A DNA stretch of 36,555 nucleotides from Candidatus Omnitrophota bacterium (GCA_016931055.1 JAFGFL010000061.1:1-36555), one strand, 5' to 3'. Positions 24,292-32,782 are shown, counted from the first letter of the stretch. The notes: generated from the letters alone by a model not told the origin. Made by a program: numbers and translations.

Positions 24292-26136
24292 CTATTCAAC
24301 AGTAACCGACTTCGCCAGGTTCCTCGGCTGGTCAACATCACAACCCAATTGAACGGCGATGTAGTAGGCGATCAATTGAAGCGGCAGGGCCACAAGAAGC
24401 GGCGTTAAGAGCTCATCGGTTGGAGGAACATAAATGACATGGTTGGCGTGCGTTTTGATCGCTTCATCTCCCTGCGTCGCGATCGCGATGATCTTGCCCT
24501 TTCGCGCGCGGATCTCCTGCATATTGGAAATCATCTTTTCATAGACGCTTGACCGGGGCGCGATACAGACAACGGCGCGGTATTCATCGATCAAGGCGAT
24601 CGGCCCGTGCTTCATCTCGCCGGCGGCATAGCCCTCCGCCGGAATATAAGAGATTTCCTTTAACTTCAAAGCCCCTTCCAGCGCCGACGGAAAATTGATA
24701 TTCCTTCCCAAAAAGAGGAAGCAGCCGAAATGCGAATTCTTTTTCGCGATCCTGGCAATATCGGCTTTATTCCGGAGAATATCCCTATAGAGGGTAGGAA
24801 TATGCTTGAGATCTTTCAGAATCTTTTTCCGCGTCTTTTCCTTAACAAACTTCTTCAAAGAGCTCATCTTCAGCGCCAGCAAGCACAACATCGCGATCTG
24901 CGCTATGTAGGCCTTGGTCGACGCAACGCCGATCTCCGGCCCGGCATGCGTATAAAGAACGCCATCGGACTCCCTGACGAGCGACGAGCCGACCACATTG
25001 CAAATTGAGACGACCTTCGCGCCCTTGGTTTTAGCCTCGCGGACCGCTGCCAGCGTGTCCGCCGTCTCCCCGGATTGGCTGATAGCAATGATCAATGTTT
25101 TCTTATCGACAATCGGGTTACGGTACCGGAATTCACTGGCGGCGTCCACGCTGACGGGGATGCCGGTCAATTTTTCTATAACGTATTTCCCTACGAGGCC
25201 GGCGTGGTAGGCCGTCCCGCAGGCCACCGCGAAAACTTTATTGACGGATTTCAACTGCCGTTCGTTCAAATTAAGGCCGTCCAGGATGACCTTGTTTCCC
25301 TTTAAGCGCGTTTTGATCATCCTCTGCAGCACCTCGGGCTGTTCGTGGATCTCTTTAAGCATGAAATGCGCGAATCCCTGCTTTTGGACGGCATCCACTT
25401 TGAAAGAAACCTTATCCGCTTTAACCCTGATTGACTTGCCTTCAAAATTATACACACGAACACCGTCTTCTTTAAGAACAGCCAGCTGCCTGTCTTTCAG
25501 GTAAATGATCCTTTTTGTATAATCTAAAATGGCCGGGACGTCCGAAGCGATGAAATTTTCCCCCTTCCCGAGGCCGATGATGAGCGGTGAGCCTACCCGT
25601 GCCGCAATCAGCATGTCGGGGTGGTCCGATGAAATGATCCCCAAGGCAAACGCCCCTTTTAACTGCCGGATTGCTTTTACTACCGCCGCGAGCAAGTTCC
25701 CCCTATACGCATCCTCGATAAGATGCGAGATGATCTCTGTATCCGTCTCCGAAATTATTTTGTGCCCCTTTTTGCATAAGGCCTGCGTGAGTTGTTCATA
25801 ATTCTCAATGATGCCGTTATGGACGACCAGGATCCTGCCTGAACAATCCGCGTGCGGGTGCGCGTTGACACGGTTAGGGGCGCCATGGGTCGCCCAACGG
25901 GTATGAGAAACTCCGAGAGAGCTTTGAGGAAGGGGCTTCGTTCTTATGAGGTCCTGCAGGTTCTGGATCTTGCCATGGGTCTTGCGGATGTCCGCTTTGA
26001 CAACCACCCCTTCATCGGAAGAAGGGATAATCCCGACACCGCTTGAATCATAGCCGCGGTATTCGAGTTTCTTCAGGCCATCGACCAAAATCGGAACGGC
26101 TTGTCTGTTTCCTATATAACCGATGATTCCGCACAT
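24292..26136 (-). CDS. glmS: Glutamine-fructose-6-phosphate aminotransferase (isomerising)
   Basis: 614 residues, normal length. Makes glucosamine 6-phosphate from fructose 6-phosphate and glutamine for cell-wall sugars. N-terminal glutaminase: Cys2 of MCGIIGYIGNRQAV, KLEYRGYDSSG, GVSHTRWATHG. C-terminal isomerase with two SIS domains: AISQSGETADTLAA, the GxxxTKAYIAQIA region, ALKLKEISYIPAEGYAAGEM and the final DVDQPRNLAKSVTVE. ATG 26136 is required to expose Cys2; AAAGG lies upstream. No glmS ribozyme is seen in the upstream gap, which holds a dispersed repeat. Confidence 0.97.
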   Translation of the reverse strand: MCGIIGYIGNRQAVPILVDGLKKLEYRGYDSSGVGIIPSSDEGVVVKADIRKTHGKIQNLQDLIRTKPLPQSSLGVSHTRWATHGAPNRVNAHPHADCSGRILVVHNGIIENYEQLTQALCKKGHKIISETDTEIISHLIEDAYRGNLLAAVVKAIRQLKGAFALGIISSDHPDMLIAARVGSPLIIGLGKGENFIASDVPAILDYTKRIIYLKDRQLAVLKEDGVRVYNFEGKSIRVKADKVSFKVDAVQKQGFAHFMLKEIHEQPEVLQRMIKTRLKGNKVILDGLNLNERQLKSVNKVFAVACGTAYHAGLVGKYVIEKLTGIPVSVDAASEFRYRNPIVDKKTLIIAISQSGETADTLAAVREAKTKGAKVVSICNVVGSSLVRESDGVLYTHAGPEIGVASTKAYIAQIAMLCLLALKMSSLKKFVKEKTRKKILKDLKHIPTLYRDILRNKADIARIAKKNSHFGCFLFLGRNINFPSALEGALKLKEISYIPAEGYAAGEMKHGPIALIDEYRAVVCIAPRSSVYEKMISNMQEIRARKGKIIAIATQGDEAIKTHANHVIYVPPTDELLTPLLVALPLQLIAYYIAVQLGCDVDQPRNLAKSVTVE

Positions 26137-26157
26137 AACGCCTTTTAAATAGATTTC

Positions 26158-26255
26158 TAAACGCAAATTTACGCAAATTGCACGCGAATAGTCGCGAATA
26201 ACAATACTGATATTCGCGAAAATCAGCGTTGGATTCGCGCAAATTCGCGTTAAGG
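26158..26255. repeat. Intergenic repeat AACGCAAATTTACGCAAATTGC family, copy 2
   Basis: Nearly the same as 8552-8647: TTTACGCAAATTGCACGCGAAT, GTCGCGAATAACA, TGATATTCGCG and a terminal ATTCGCGTTAA. Located between the bL27-like gene and glmS. Confidence 0.8.
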
Positions 26256-26270
26256 CTTTTTAATTCAATT

Positions 26271-26519
26271 TTACGTTTTTCCAGCAGGACGGACATGAAT
26301 ATATGTCACGACTTTCTTGTGGGTACCCATCTTGCGCGTGAAATAAACCTCGCCGTCGCAGCCCGCCGTCAGGTGCATCCGCCCGGTCACATGAAGTCCC
26401 GATTTCCATTTGTCTCCTTCACGGGTCAAGATGGTCCCGCATTTGACTTTCTGTCCGCCGGCGACTCTCACGCCCCATTTTTCCTTATAGTATTTTTTTG
26501 TTATACCGCCAACTCGCAT
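26271..26519 (-). CDS. bL27-like ribosomal protein without the N-terminal arm
   Basis: 82 residues. WGVRVAGGQKVKCGTILTRE (15-34), KSGLHVT, HLTAGCDGEVYF and RKMGTHKKVVTYIHVRP align along the bL27 core (GVKRFGG...V.AG.I.VRQ, ADGKVKFE, then the C-terminal strand). The normal start (A-H-K-K-G-G, which reaches toward the peptidyl-transferase centre) is absent: the protein begins MRVGGITKKYYK. A strong GGAG site precedes ATG 26519, so the start is firm. No rplU neighbour is present, whereas normal rpmA follows rplU. It may be a paralogue, a specialised L27, or a lineage-specific form; the match is by eye. Confidence 0.65.
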   Translation of the reverse strand: MRVGGITKKYYKEKWGVRVAGGQKVKCGTILTREGDKWKSGLHVTGRMHLTAGCDGEVYFTRKMGTHKKVVTYIHVRPAGKT

Positions 26520-26605
26520 GGCTTTCTCTCCTTCTAGAACAATCATCAGCGGCGCGAATGCAACCACTGATTATTGTCTTGTCCTTAACTCATTTTATTC
26601 TTTTA

Positions 26606-26665
26606 CATGAGACCCTTCGACTCGCCGTGAACCGTACGGTTCACGGCTCGCTCAGGGTGAGCCCC
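26606..26665. repeat. CCTTCGACTCG palindromic repeat
   Basis: CCCTTCGACTCGC and GCTCAGGGTGA arms around the perfect palindrome CCGTGAACCGTACGGTTCACGG. A type of intergenic palindrome frequent in many bacteria, here between the DsbA-like and bL27-like genes. Confidence 0.7.
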
Positions 26666-26687
26666 CGAGCAGAAAACTTCCCGGGGC

Positions 26688-27548
26688 TCATTTCTTTTCG
26701 CTGAGGATCTGATCGATTTCCTTCTTGAACCCGTTAAAATCCCTTGCCTGGGTCTTGCGGCCATTCATATAAAACGTCGGGGTCCCCCGGACATTGACTT
26801 GCTGACCCAAGCCGAAATCATCTTGGATATATTTCTCCCATTTGGCGTCATCGTTCTTATAAGCATCCGTGAACTTTTTGACATCAAGGCCTAAGTCTTT
26901 GGCCAGTTCCTGGAATTTTTCCTCACTCAGGGATGTGTTGTTCTCAAGCAAAGCGTCCGCCATTTCCCAATATTTCCCTTGCTCCCCGGCGGCAAAAGCG
27001 GCCTTAGCGGCTGGTTTTGCCTGGGCGTGGAAAGATAGCGGAAAATTCTTCAGGATATAATTGACCTCTTTGGGATAGGCTTTTAGCACCTCAGCAATTG
27101 GCGGATGAAAGCGCGCGCAAAACGGGCATTGGAAATCCACAAACTCAACGATCGTTACAGGGGCCTTTTTCTCCCCTCTGATTGGCGAATGGGCAACCGG
27201 GATTTCATACACCTTTGTGAGATCCTCAGCGGGTGGAAGCTGACGGGCGGATCCCGCATTGTCTTTGACCTGATTAACGACTTCCTGCAGCCCTTTTATC
27301 TGAGACTCTAAAGTCGTGATGCGCGTCTCCAACTCCTGAAGGTTTTGGACAACCCGAAACCCTCCCCCTTCAGCCAGGCCTTCCCTATCTAATCTTTTCT
27401 CCATCTTCATTTGGTTCTGAAGCAGAATTTGCTGCCCAACCAGTATCTCGCGCAATAAAGGCTCCCTGGCCTGCTTTTTAACAACAGCAACACCTAACAG
27501 AATTCCGATTATAACCACGAGAACCAAAGTAAAAATACTCTTTTGCAT
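26688..27548 (-). CDS. Membrane-anchored DsbA-family thiol-disulfide oxidoreductase
   Basis: 286 residues: a membrane helix at about 5-23 (TLVLVVIIGILLGVAVV), a coiled coil around 40-97 (LQELETRITTLESQIKGLQE), then a thioredoxin_4/DsbA domain with active site CPFC (141-144, in VEFVDFQCPFCARFHPP) and the cis-Pro loop VRGTPTFYMNG. It should sit in the periplasm and make or shuffle disulfides. The window also encodes exported proteins rich in Cys (20671-22263 and 35385-35627), plausible clients. AAGGATA precedes the start. The coiled coil suggests an oligomer. Confidence 0.92.
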   Translation of the reverse strand: MQKSIFTLVLVVIIGILLGVAVVKKQAREPLLREILVGQQILLQNQMKMEKRLDREGLAEGGGFRVVQNLQELETRITTLESQIKGLQEVVNQVKDNAGSARQLPPAEDLTKVYEIPVAHSPIRGEKKAPVTIVEFVDFQCPFCARFHPPIAEVLKAYPKEVNYILKNFPLSFHAQAKPAAKAAFAAGEQGKYWEMADALLENNTSLSEEKFQELAKDLGLDVKKFTDAYKNDDAKWEKYIQDDFGLGQQVNVRGTPTFYMNGRKTQARDFNGFKKEIDQILSEKK

Positions 27549-27660
27549 TTGTATCCTTTCTATCGATTGTTTTCCGCGTAAAATTCAGATAAGAGAATAA
27601 CATGATTCGCCTTAAATTACCACAAGAAAATGAGGGGTCTTGCCGTATCACACCCCCCCT

Positions 27661-27707
27661 ATCACACCCCGGGAGTGTGATCAAAAATCACACTCCCGGG
27701 GTGTGAT
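27661..27707. repeat. Double palindrome TCACACCCCGGGAGTGTGA, copy 2
   Basis: 21-nt arms 27661-27681 and 27687-27707, exact reverse complements with a 5-nt loop. The arms match copy 1 at 17460-17516. A C-rich/G-rich pair extends it outward, reaching within a few nt of the carboxypeptidase stop codon. Confidence 0.9.
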
Positions 27708-27714
27708 GGGGGGA

Positions 27715-28533
27715 TTACAATGGGATTCCCCCATAATAGGAAACAACATGCTTAATATCTTCCCACCGGTTCGAACACCCGAAGACCCCGATGATCAGCG
27801 TGCTGCTACCCTTTTGGAGGGTCCCCACAAAACAGGCTTTAGCCGCGTGGGTATAGCCGGTCTTGCCGTAGATCTTCTGCCTCCAGTCCATAAAAAGAAT
27901 CTTGTTATGGCTCCTGAGCTTGATCTGCCGGCCGGCGCTTGAGGCGATCGTTTTATATTTAAGCTTAATCGCGTCCCGGAAAAAGCTGTGCCGCAGCGCC
28001 TTGCGGAAAATGAGGTACATATCATAAGCCGTGGTGTATTGCGCGGACTTGGACGGCAACCCGTTGGAATTGGAAAACCTTGTCTGTTTTGCCCCGAGCT
28101 CTCTGGCCCTGGTATTCATCATTAGGACAAACTGCCAGTGGGACCCGGCAACTGCCTCCGCGAGAACAATGCTGGCATCATTGGCCGAATTGATCAGGAT
28201 TGCGTAAAGAAGATCGCGCACTCTGTACTTTTCGCCGGATTTAAGATTCAGTTTGGTCGGCTGGGTTAGAGTCGCATTGTGGCTAACCGTCACGTAAGAG
28301 TCCAACTCGAGGCGCTCAAGGACAATCAAGGCCGTCATGACTTTTGCCGTGCTCGCCGGAAGGACGCGGTCGTGGACGCCTTTCCCGTAAAGGCGTTTGA
28401 CTTTGGTGCTGTCCGAAAAAATGACGGACTTGCATGTGACCTCATGTTTTTTTGCGGCCACAGCGGACAAGGAAGGGACAACAATAAAAAACAAACAAGC
28501 AGCAACAGTTAGGGTATTTTTGTTGAGTCTCAT
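27715..28533 (-). CDS. D-alanyl-D-alanine carboxypeptidase (S11 family)
   Basis: 272 residues with a signal peptide (VAACLFFIVVPSLSAVAA). Penicillin-binding-protein 5-type active site: STAK 61-64 (serine nucleophile), SAN 116-118 and KTG 224-226. It trims the terminal D-Ala from peptidoglycan stem peptides in the periplasm. It lacks the C-terminal domain and amphipathic anchor of DacA, so it is the short soluble form. It starts immediately after the trmB stop codon; last gene of the uppP operon. Confidence 0.93.
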   Translation of the reverse strand: MRLNKNTLTVAACLFFIVVPSLSAVAAKKHEVTCKSVIFSDSTKVKRLYGKGVHDRVLPASTAKVMTALIVLERLELDSYVTVSHNATLTQPTKLNLKSGEKYRVRDLLYAILINSANDASIVLAEAVAGSHWQFVLMMNTRARELGAKQTRFSNSNGLPSKSAQYTTAYDMYLIFRKALRHSFFRDAIKLKYKTIASSAGRQIKLRSHNKILFMDWRQKIYGKTGYTHAAKACFVGTLQKGSSTLIIGVFGCSNRWEDIKHVVSYYGGIPL

Positions 28534-29475
28534 TTATGCTGTATTGACGGCAGCCTCGTAGACCAAAGCCAACGCCCTCGCGATTCCCGCCGTGGGAAAG
28601 AAATTCTGCCCTTCCGCTTTGGCGATGCTCCATGCCTTCTTTTTTCGCGTGACGGCAATCCAGAAATGCTGCGTAAGATGTTGTTCGGCAACAAGGGTAT
28701 AGATCAAAACTTTCTGCTTTTCCCTGTCGAAAACCGTATCCTTGAAAATGACAGAAATCTCCCCTTTTTCATCCTTAAGGCGAAGGCGCTCGAAATCAAA
28801 TTTATCTAACGTATAGTTTTTCAGAACAATGTCCTTTTTGACGGAGACGTTAATATGCTTTTTCTTAAAGAAATTTAGATTGAAGAATTCCTGCTGTCCT
28901 TCCTCCCGCCATTTCCGTTCAAACTTGGTGTCATATTGGGATTGAACCGTCTTTGTCTCAACGCGGAATCCCGTCCCTTCCGCCTGAGACAGGACCCACT
29001 CCAAATACGGATAAGAATCCGTGACAACTTTGACCTTTCCGTCTTTTTTCAGACGGTCATTCAGGAGCTTCAAAAAATCATGATGAAAAAGCCTGTGCTT
29101 GATATGACTTTTCTTTGGCCATGGGCAGGGGAAGAGGCAATAAATGGTATCGACGCTTTTAGACGTAAAAAGCCGTTCGAAAACGACGCGCGCGTCAACC
29201 CACAAAATCCGGATATTCTGGAATGCTTCCGGGGCCGTCAACTGCTCTTTGGTCATCACGCGCAAGGTCTTGCATAGGCGCTCCCAATGCTGCTCGATGC
29301 CGATGAAATTCCTGTCCGGACATTCGCGTGCCGTCCGCATGAGCATCTCGCCCATACCGAAGCCGATCTCGACATCGACCGGCGCAGAACGGCCGAACGG
29401 CTCATCCCAACGGACCGGCCGTTTCAGCTCATACGGCGAAACAAGCGGTTTAAAAGAACAGTGTGTTGATTTCAT
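28534..29475 (-). CDS. trmB: tRNA (guanine-N7)-methyltransferase with C-terminal extension
   Basis: 313 residues; bacterial TrmB is commonly 200-240. The N-terminal two thirds is TrmB: EIGFGMGEMLMRTAR at 36-50 (SAM loop), NFIGIEQHW, VDARVVFERLF and LFPCPWPKKSHIKHRLFHHDFL (114-135). The usual catalytic-region sequence is PDPWPKxRH; here Asp is replaced by Cys. Residues from about 215 to 313 form an extra domain (KKKHINVSVKKDIVLKNYTL onward) that I do not recognise. The enzyme methylates G46 of tRNAs. It starts 3 nt after the lipoprotein gene. Confidence 0.9.
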   Translation of the reverse strand: MKSTHCSFKPLVSPYELKRPVRWDEPFGRSAPVDVEIGFGMGEMLMRTARECPDRNFIGIEQHWERLCKTLRVMTKEQLTAPEAFQNIRILWVDARVVFERLFTSKSVDTIYCLFPCPWPKKSHIKHRLFHHDFLKLLNDRLKKDGKVKVVTDSYPYLEWVLSQAEGTGFRVETKTVQSQYDTKFERKWREEGQQEFFNLNFFKKKHINVSVKKDIVLKNYTLDKFDFERLRLKDEKGEISVIFKDTVFDREKQKVLIYTLVAEQHLTQHFWIAVTRKKKAWSIAKAEGQNFFPTAGIARALALVYEAAVNTA

Positions 29476-29478
29476 CCT

Positions 29479-29904
29479 TTATTTCAGTCTCCCGTTAAGT
29501 TCGGCCAGGAAACCCTGCCCTATACCGATTAACCGGTTCTCTTCAAACACGAGCGGCGTCAATTCATCGCTGGTCACAATCCCGTCGGCTTTTTTGATAT
29601 GCGTAAAATAATACACGATCCTGTACTGGGCTTCCTCTGTGCCAATAATTTCATCATAATACGGATTTTTAACAACAAGCCCTTCATACACCCCTTCGGA
29701 GTCACCCGTCCTATAACCGACATCAAGCGTATCACCCATAATGGCTTCGACTTCTTCAGAAGTCATCCCGAGCTGTACTTTATCAATATTCGTCATGGCG
29801 ATGGAAGGCCTCTCCCAGTCACGAGAATAGAATTCCGGAGCGGATGTCGCGGCAACGCATCCGGCCATAAAAAGCAATATAATCCACGGGCCTTTTTTAT
29901 ACAT
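29479..29904 (-). CDS. BamE/SmpA-like lipoprotein
   Basis: 141 residues with a lipoprotein signal: IILLFMAGC, with Cys16 as the probable lipidated residue. IDKVQLGMTSEEVEAIMGDT is the N-terminal motif shared by BamE/SmpA/OmlA-like folds, and RIVYYFTHIKKADG plus LTPLVFEENRLIGIG match the following strands. Members act in outer-membrane assembly or are uncharacterised. It begins 3 nt after the uppP stop codon. Confidence 0.75.
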   Translation of the reverse strand: MYKKGPWIILLFMAGCVAATSAPEFYSRDWERPSIAMTNIDKVQLGMTSEEVEAIMGDTLDVGYRTGDSEGVYEGLVVKNPYYDEIIGTEEAQYRIVYYFTHIKKADGIVTSDELTPLVFEENRLIGIGQGFLAELNGRLK

Positions 29905-29907
29905 GCT

Positions 29908-30681
29908 TTATCTGGTCCACAGAACTAAAAATAGAAAAACAACGGCTATGCGGTAAACACCAAACACGACAAAATCATGCTTTTTGATGAAATAAAGCAA
30001 AAACTTGACGCTGATCATCGCGACAAAAAAAGCCACCAAAAATCCCAGGATCAAAATGCCCATTTGATCCATAGAAAAGGCTGCCGCACTTTTGATCATG
30101 TCCAATCCTGTTGCCGCAGCCATCGTTGGAATCGATAATAGAAAAGAGAACTCGACAATCGTTTTTCGCTGTAACCCCAAATATAAGCCTCCTACGATCG
30201 TCGCGGCGGACCTTGAGATCCCGGGAACCATCGCCAAAGACTGAAAGACCCCGATTAAAGCGGCTTGTTTATAACTGAGTTTCCTGATATCATCGATGGG
30301 ATGCTCCCTCTCGTTATAAAACAATTCAAAAACGATCAATATAAACCCGCCCACGAACAAAGACCAGACAACGACCAGCTCACTTCGCATAAGAACGTGT
30401 TTAATGACCTTATAAAAAATGATCCCTATAGCTGCTGTCGGGATGAACGCCGCGGCAACGCGCCTGAGGACTTTCTGATCAAGAAGAAGGGTCCTTCCAT
30501 ATAGGAAGACAACCGCCATGACCGCGCCGAGCTGGATGGCTATGTTAAAACTCGATAAGAATTCGCTTTGTTTGATATGCATGAGACGGGAGGCCAGGAT
30601 CAAGTGGCCCGTTGACGAAACGGGAAGGAACTCTGTTAGGCCTTCCACAATGCCCAATACGATTGTTTGCCAAACGTTCAT
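29908..30681 (-). CDS. uppP: Undecaprenyl-diphosphatase (BacA family)
   Basis: 257 residues, seven or eight membrane helices. Signature EGLTEFLPVSSTGHLI (13-28) with the catalytic Glu, and PGISRSAATIVGGLYLG for the second motif. It recycles the C55 lipid carrier for peptidoglycan and O-antigen synthesis. First gene of a four-gene operon with the BamE-like lipoprotein, trmB and the carboxypeptidase. AGGATG precedes ATG 30681. Confidence 0.95.
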   Translation of the reverse strand: MNVWQTIVLGIVEGLTEFLPVSSTGHLILASRLMHIKQSEFLSSFNIAIQLGAVMAVVFLYGRTLLLDQKVLRRVAAAFIPTAAIGIIFYKVIKHVLMRSELVVVWSLFVGGFILIVFELFYNEREHPIDDIRKLSYKQAALIGVFQSLAMVPGISRSAATIVGGLYLGLQRKTIVEFSFLLSIPTMAAATGLDMIKSAAAFSMDQMGILILGFLVAFFVAMISVKFLLYFIKKHDFVVFGVYRIAVVFLFLVLWTR

Positions 30682-30761
30682 GCATCATCCTTTGTTAGGC
30701 AATTCCTCTTAATGTCCTTTCTAACATAATTCCCCCTTCTTTTCTATCAAATATTGTTGTT

Positions 30762-30783
30762 TTAGCACCTGTCCCCTGTTAAC
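30762..30783. repeat. GGGGACAG-family repeat, partial copy
   Basis: TTAGCACCTGTCCCCTGTTAA, one arm of the palindrome seen complete at 4765-4794, upstream of uppP. Confidence 0.7.
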
Positions 30784-30947
30784 ACTGCGACCCCATTAGC
30801 AACTGTTGGAAGAGCAGGAGAACCGGTATGCATAAGTTTATGGCTGGGCTCCTCGGAATCATTGTTTATCTAAACATGTTGTGGAAACAATGATTAGAAC
30901 CGGAAAGCTTACGCTTTTGCCATTTCAAAGGGCTGGGAGAACCAAAC
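30784..30947. other. Intergenic region with one strong hairpin
   Basis: AATCATTGTTT (30857-30867) pairs exactly with AAACAATGATT (30885-30895). AGAACC or GAGAACC recurs around it. No T-tract, gene or known RNA family recognised. Confidence 0.5.
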
Positions 30948-31193
30948 TTACGGAAGGAGGTGTTTTTTTAAAAAAGCATGTCCTGATCCAGATTTTAAAT
31001 ACTTTTCAAATCTATAAGCCAACTCTTCATTGTCAATAAATGTATACGTCCCAATCTTCCAAGGAGCATATCGTTTAGAATAGTTCACCTTCCCTTGATT
31101 GTGTTCTTTTAATCTTTCCTTTAAATCCTTGGTTATTCCAATGTAATATCGCTTTCTATCTGCTTGGCTTATTAAAGTATAAACATAAAACAT
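30948..31193 (-). CDS. GIY-YIG domain protein
   Basis: 81 residues, a single GIY-YIG domain of the UvrC/YhbQ small-protein type: FYVYTLISQADRKRYYIGIT with the paired Tyr motifs, then LKERLKEHNQGKV and a C-terminal ELAYRFEKYLKSGSGHAFLKK. These stand-alone proteins are common next to repeats and tRNA genes; most have no proven nuclease activity. An A/T-rich run (TTTTTTTAAAAAA) sits in the last codons, a possible slippage point. Confidence 0.9.
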   Translation of the reverse strand: MFYVYTLISQADRKRYYIGITKDLKERLKEHNQGKVNYSKRYAPWKIGTYTFIDNEELAYRFEKYLKSGSGHAFLKKHLLP

Positions 31194-31348
31194 ATGTAAT
31201 CCTTAAGGGGAAATTAAGAAAAGGGGGCTTGCTTGGTTTGGTCTGCTTCGCCCAAATATTTTCATGTTTGGGCTTCGCAGAACTTCTTCTTCACCGTACG
31301 TCTCGTTTCTTCGAAGCTCGAACACGAAAGTATTCGAGCGAAGAAGAA
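31194..31348. other. Intergenic region with two hairpins
   Basis: TCTGCTTCGCCCAAA pairs with TTTGGGCTTCGCAGA (about 31240-31279), and TTCTTCGAAGCTCGAA pairs with TTCGAGCGAAGAA near 31308-31346. They precede the 3' end of tRNA-Glu. Their role is unknown. Confidence 0.5.
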
Positions 31349-31423
31349 TACCCCCAACCGGATTTGAACCGGTGTTTTATGGCTGAGAACCATATGTCCT
31401 GGACCAGGCTAGACGATGGGGGC
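31349..31423 (-). tRNA. tRNA-Glu(CTC)
   Basis: On the - strand: acceptor GCCCCCA/TGGGGGT (G1-U72 wobble), D-arm GTCTAGCCTGGTCCAGGAC, anticodon stem TATGG/CCATA around TTCTCAG (anticodon CTC), T-arm ACCGG-TTCAAAT-CCGGT, discriminator A. CCA is not encoded. Confidence 0.93.
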
Positions 31424-31594
31424 CTGTAGCTTTTGGTAGATGATATCACAATTCTCTTAAGGGTCAAACAAAATTCTTCGCCTCAAAAACCTTAAAACAT
31501 ACTGAATTTTTGATTTTCATTTTTTTGAATACCCGCTATACTTGTATTAGTCTTACATGAAAAATCTCATGGACCCCAAAGCATCAGGAAACTC

Positions 31595-32782
31595 ATGACC
31601 ACCCGCATCGGCATCGGTTTCAGCCAGGAAATTGACGCGGAAACAGCGGCAAAGGATGCTGCTTTCCTCTCCAAGACGAATTTAGACGCTGACGCCATTG
31701 ATATTGCCATAATTTTCAGCACCATTCATTATAATCCCAACGAATCAGTCCCTGTCATCCAGACGATCCTAAACCATCCTAAAGTGATCGGATGCTCAAC
31801 GGCCGGCATCATCTTATCTGACTCGATCGAATCCCGCGGCATAGCCGTTTTAACAATCTCTTCAGATGAAATGAAATTCGGGGCCGGCTACGTCGATCAT
31901 CTGGATACCCGAGACATCCAAAGAGCGGGAGCCCTTCTGGCGCGAAACACCCTTGCGGACTTCGGGGACCACAGCCGACAAGCTTTTTTGTCTTTTGTAG
32001 ATGGGCACTTAGAAAACAATTCCGTCCTCCTTAAAGGAATACAGGAAGTTTTCGGTAACGTCTTCTGTATTCTGGGGGCAGGAAGTTGTGATGATTTCCG
32101 TTTCGCTGATTCCTTTCAGATCTTTCATGAGCATGTCATGACGAGCGCAGCGACAGGCCTCCTAATCGGCGGGCACGTCATTGTCAGTGTCGGATGCCAT
32201 CATGGCTGGCGCCCCCTCGGCAAACCCCGCATTATCGATAAGGCGGAAGGCAACATCATTAGGACCATCAGCGGGAACAAGGCCTTCAGCCTTTATGAAG
32301 AATACTTCGGCGATAAGGCTGACGATTTGCATTCGAATAAATTCGGTCAGATGGCCATCCTTTACCCGTTAGGGATTTTTATCGAAGGAAGCAGCGAATA
32401 TCTTTTGAGGAATATTGTCGACATCCGGCCGGACGGCAGTATTGTCTGTCAAGGCGATGTCCCCGAAGGCAAAGAAGTTCACATTATGATCAGCAACAAA
32501 GAGTTGTGCAAACAAGCCGCCATTGATGCCGCAGAAGAGGCCCATAAAGGGCTTTCAGGAAAGACGGCGAAGCTTATTATCATTTTTGAATCCATGGCCC
32601 GCCTGAAACTATTGGGGCGCATGGCGCTTGAGGAAGTGGAACATATTGAACATATTTTTGGGGCCAGCGTTCCGATCATCGGAATCTACACCAACGGGGA
32701 AATTTGCCCCTTCCAGACCGTTGAAAAATTCAAAAAGCCGTACCTTTTAAACGAAACTATTGTCGTATTAGCCATCGGATAG
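31595..32782 (+). CDS. FIST domain sensory protein
   Basis: 395 residues covering FIST N and FIST C domains: IGCSTAGIILSDSIESRGIA, LSFVDGHLENNSVLLKGIQE, ILGAGSCDDFRFADSFQIF, then GNKAFSLYEEYFG and the C-terminal IIGIYTNGEICPFQ. FIST proteins are cytoplasmic sensors thought to bind small ligands such as amino acids and usually sit beside kinases. Here it precedes a histidine kinase and a response regulator in the same direction. AGGAAA lies before ATG 31595. A 13-codon frame (31557-31598) just upstream overlaps the start as ATGA. Confidence 0.93.
   Translation: MTTRIGIGFSQEIDAETAAKDAAFLSKTNLDADAIDIAIIFSTIHYNPNESVPVIQTILNHPKVIGCSTAGIILSDSIESRGIAVLTISSDEMKFGAGYVDHLDTRDIQRAGALLARNTLADFGDHSRQAFLSFVDGHLENNSVLLKGIQEVFGNVFCILGAGSCDDFRFADSFQIFHEHVMTSAATGLLIGGHVIVSVGCHHGWRPLGKPRIIDKAEGNIIRTISGNKAFSLYEEYFGDKADDLHSNKFGQMAILYPLGIFIEGSSEYLLRNIVDIRPDGSIVCQGDVPEGKEVHIMISNKELCKQAAIDAAEEAHKGLSGKTAKLIIIFESMARLKLLGRMALEEVEHIEHIFGASVPIIGIYTNGEICPFQTVEKFKKPYLLNETIVVLAIG

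Noticed and set aside
26137-26270. glmS ribozyme or riboswitch upstream of glmS
   Set aside because: The gap consists of a dispersed repeat that also occurs before unrelated genes; no ribozyme core motif seen.
31229-31429. 66-codon frame on the + strand over tRNA-Glu
   Set aside because: It runs through the hairpins and antisense to the tRNA; not a plausible protein.
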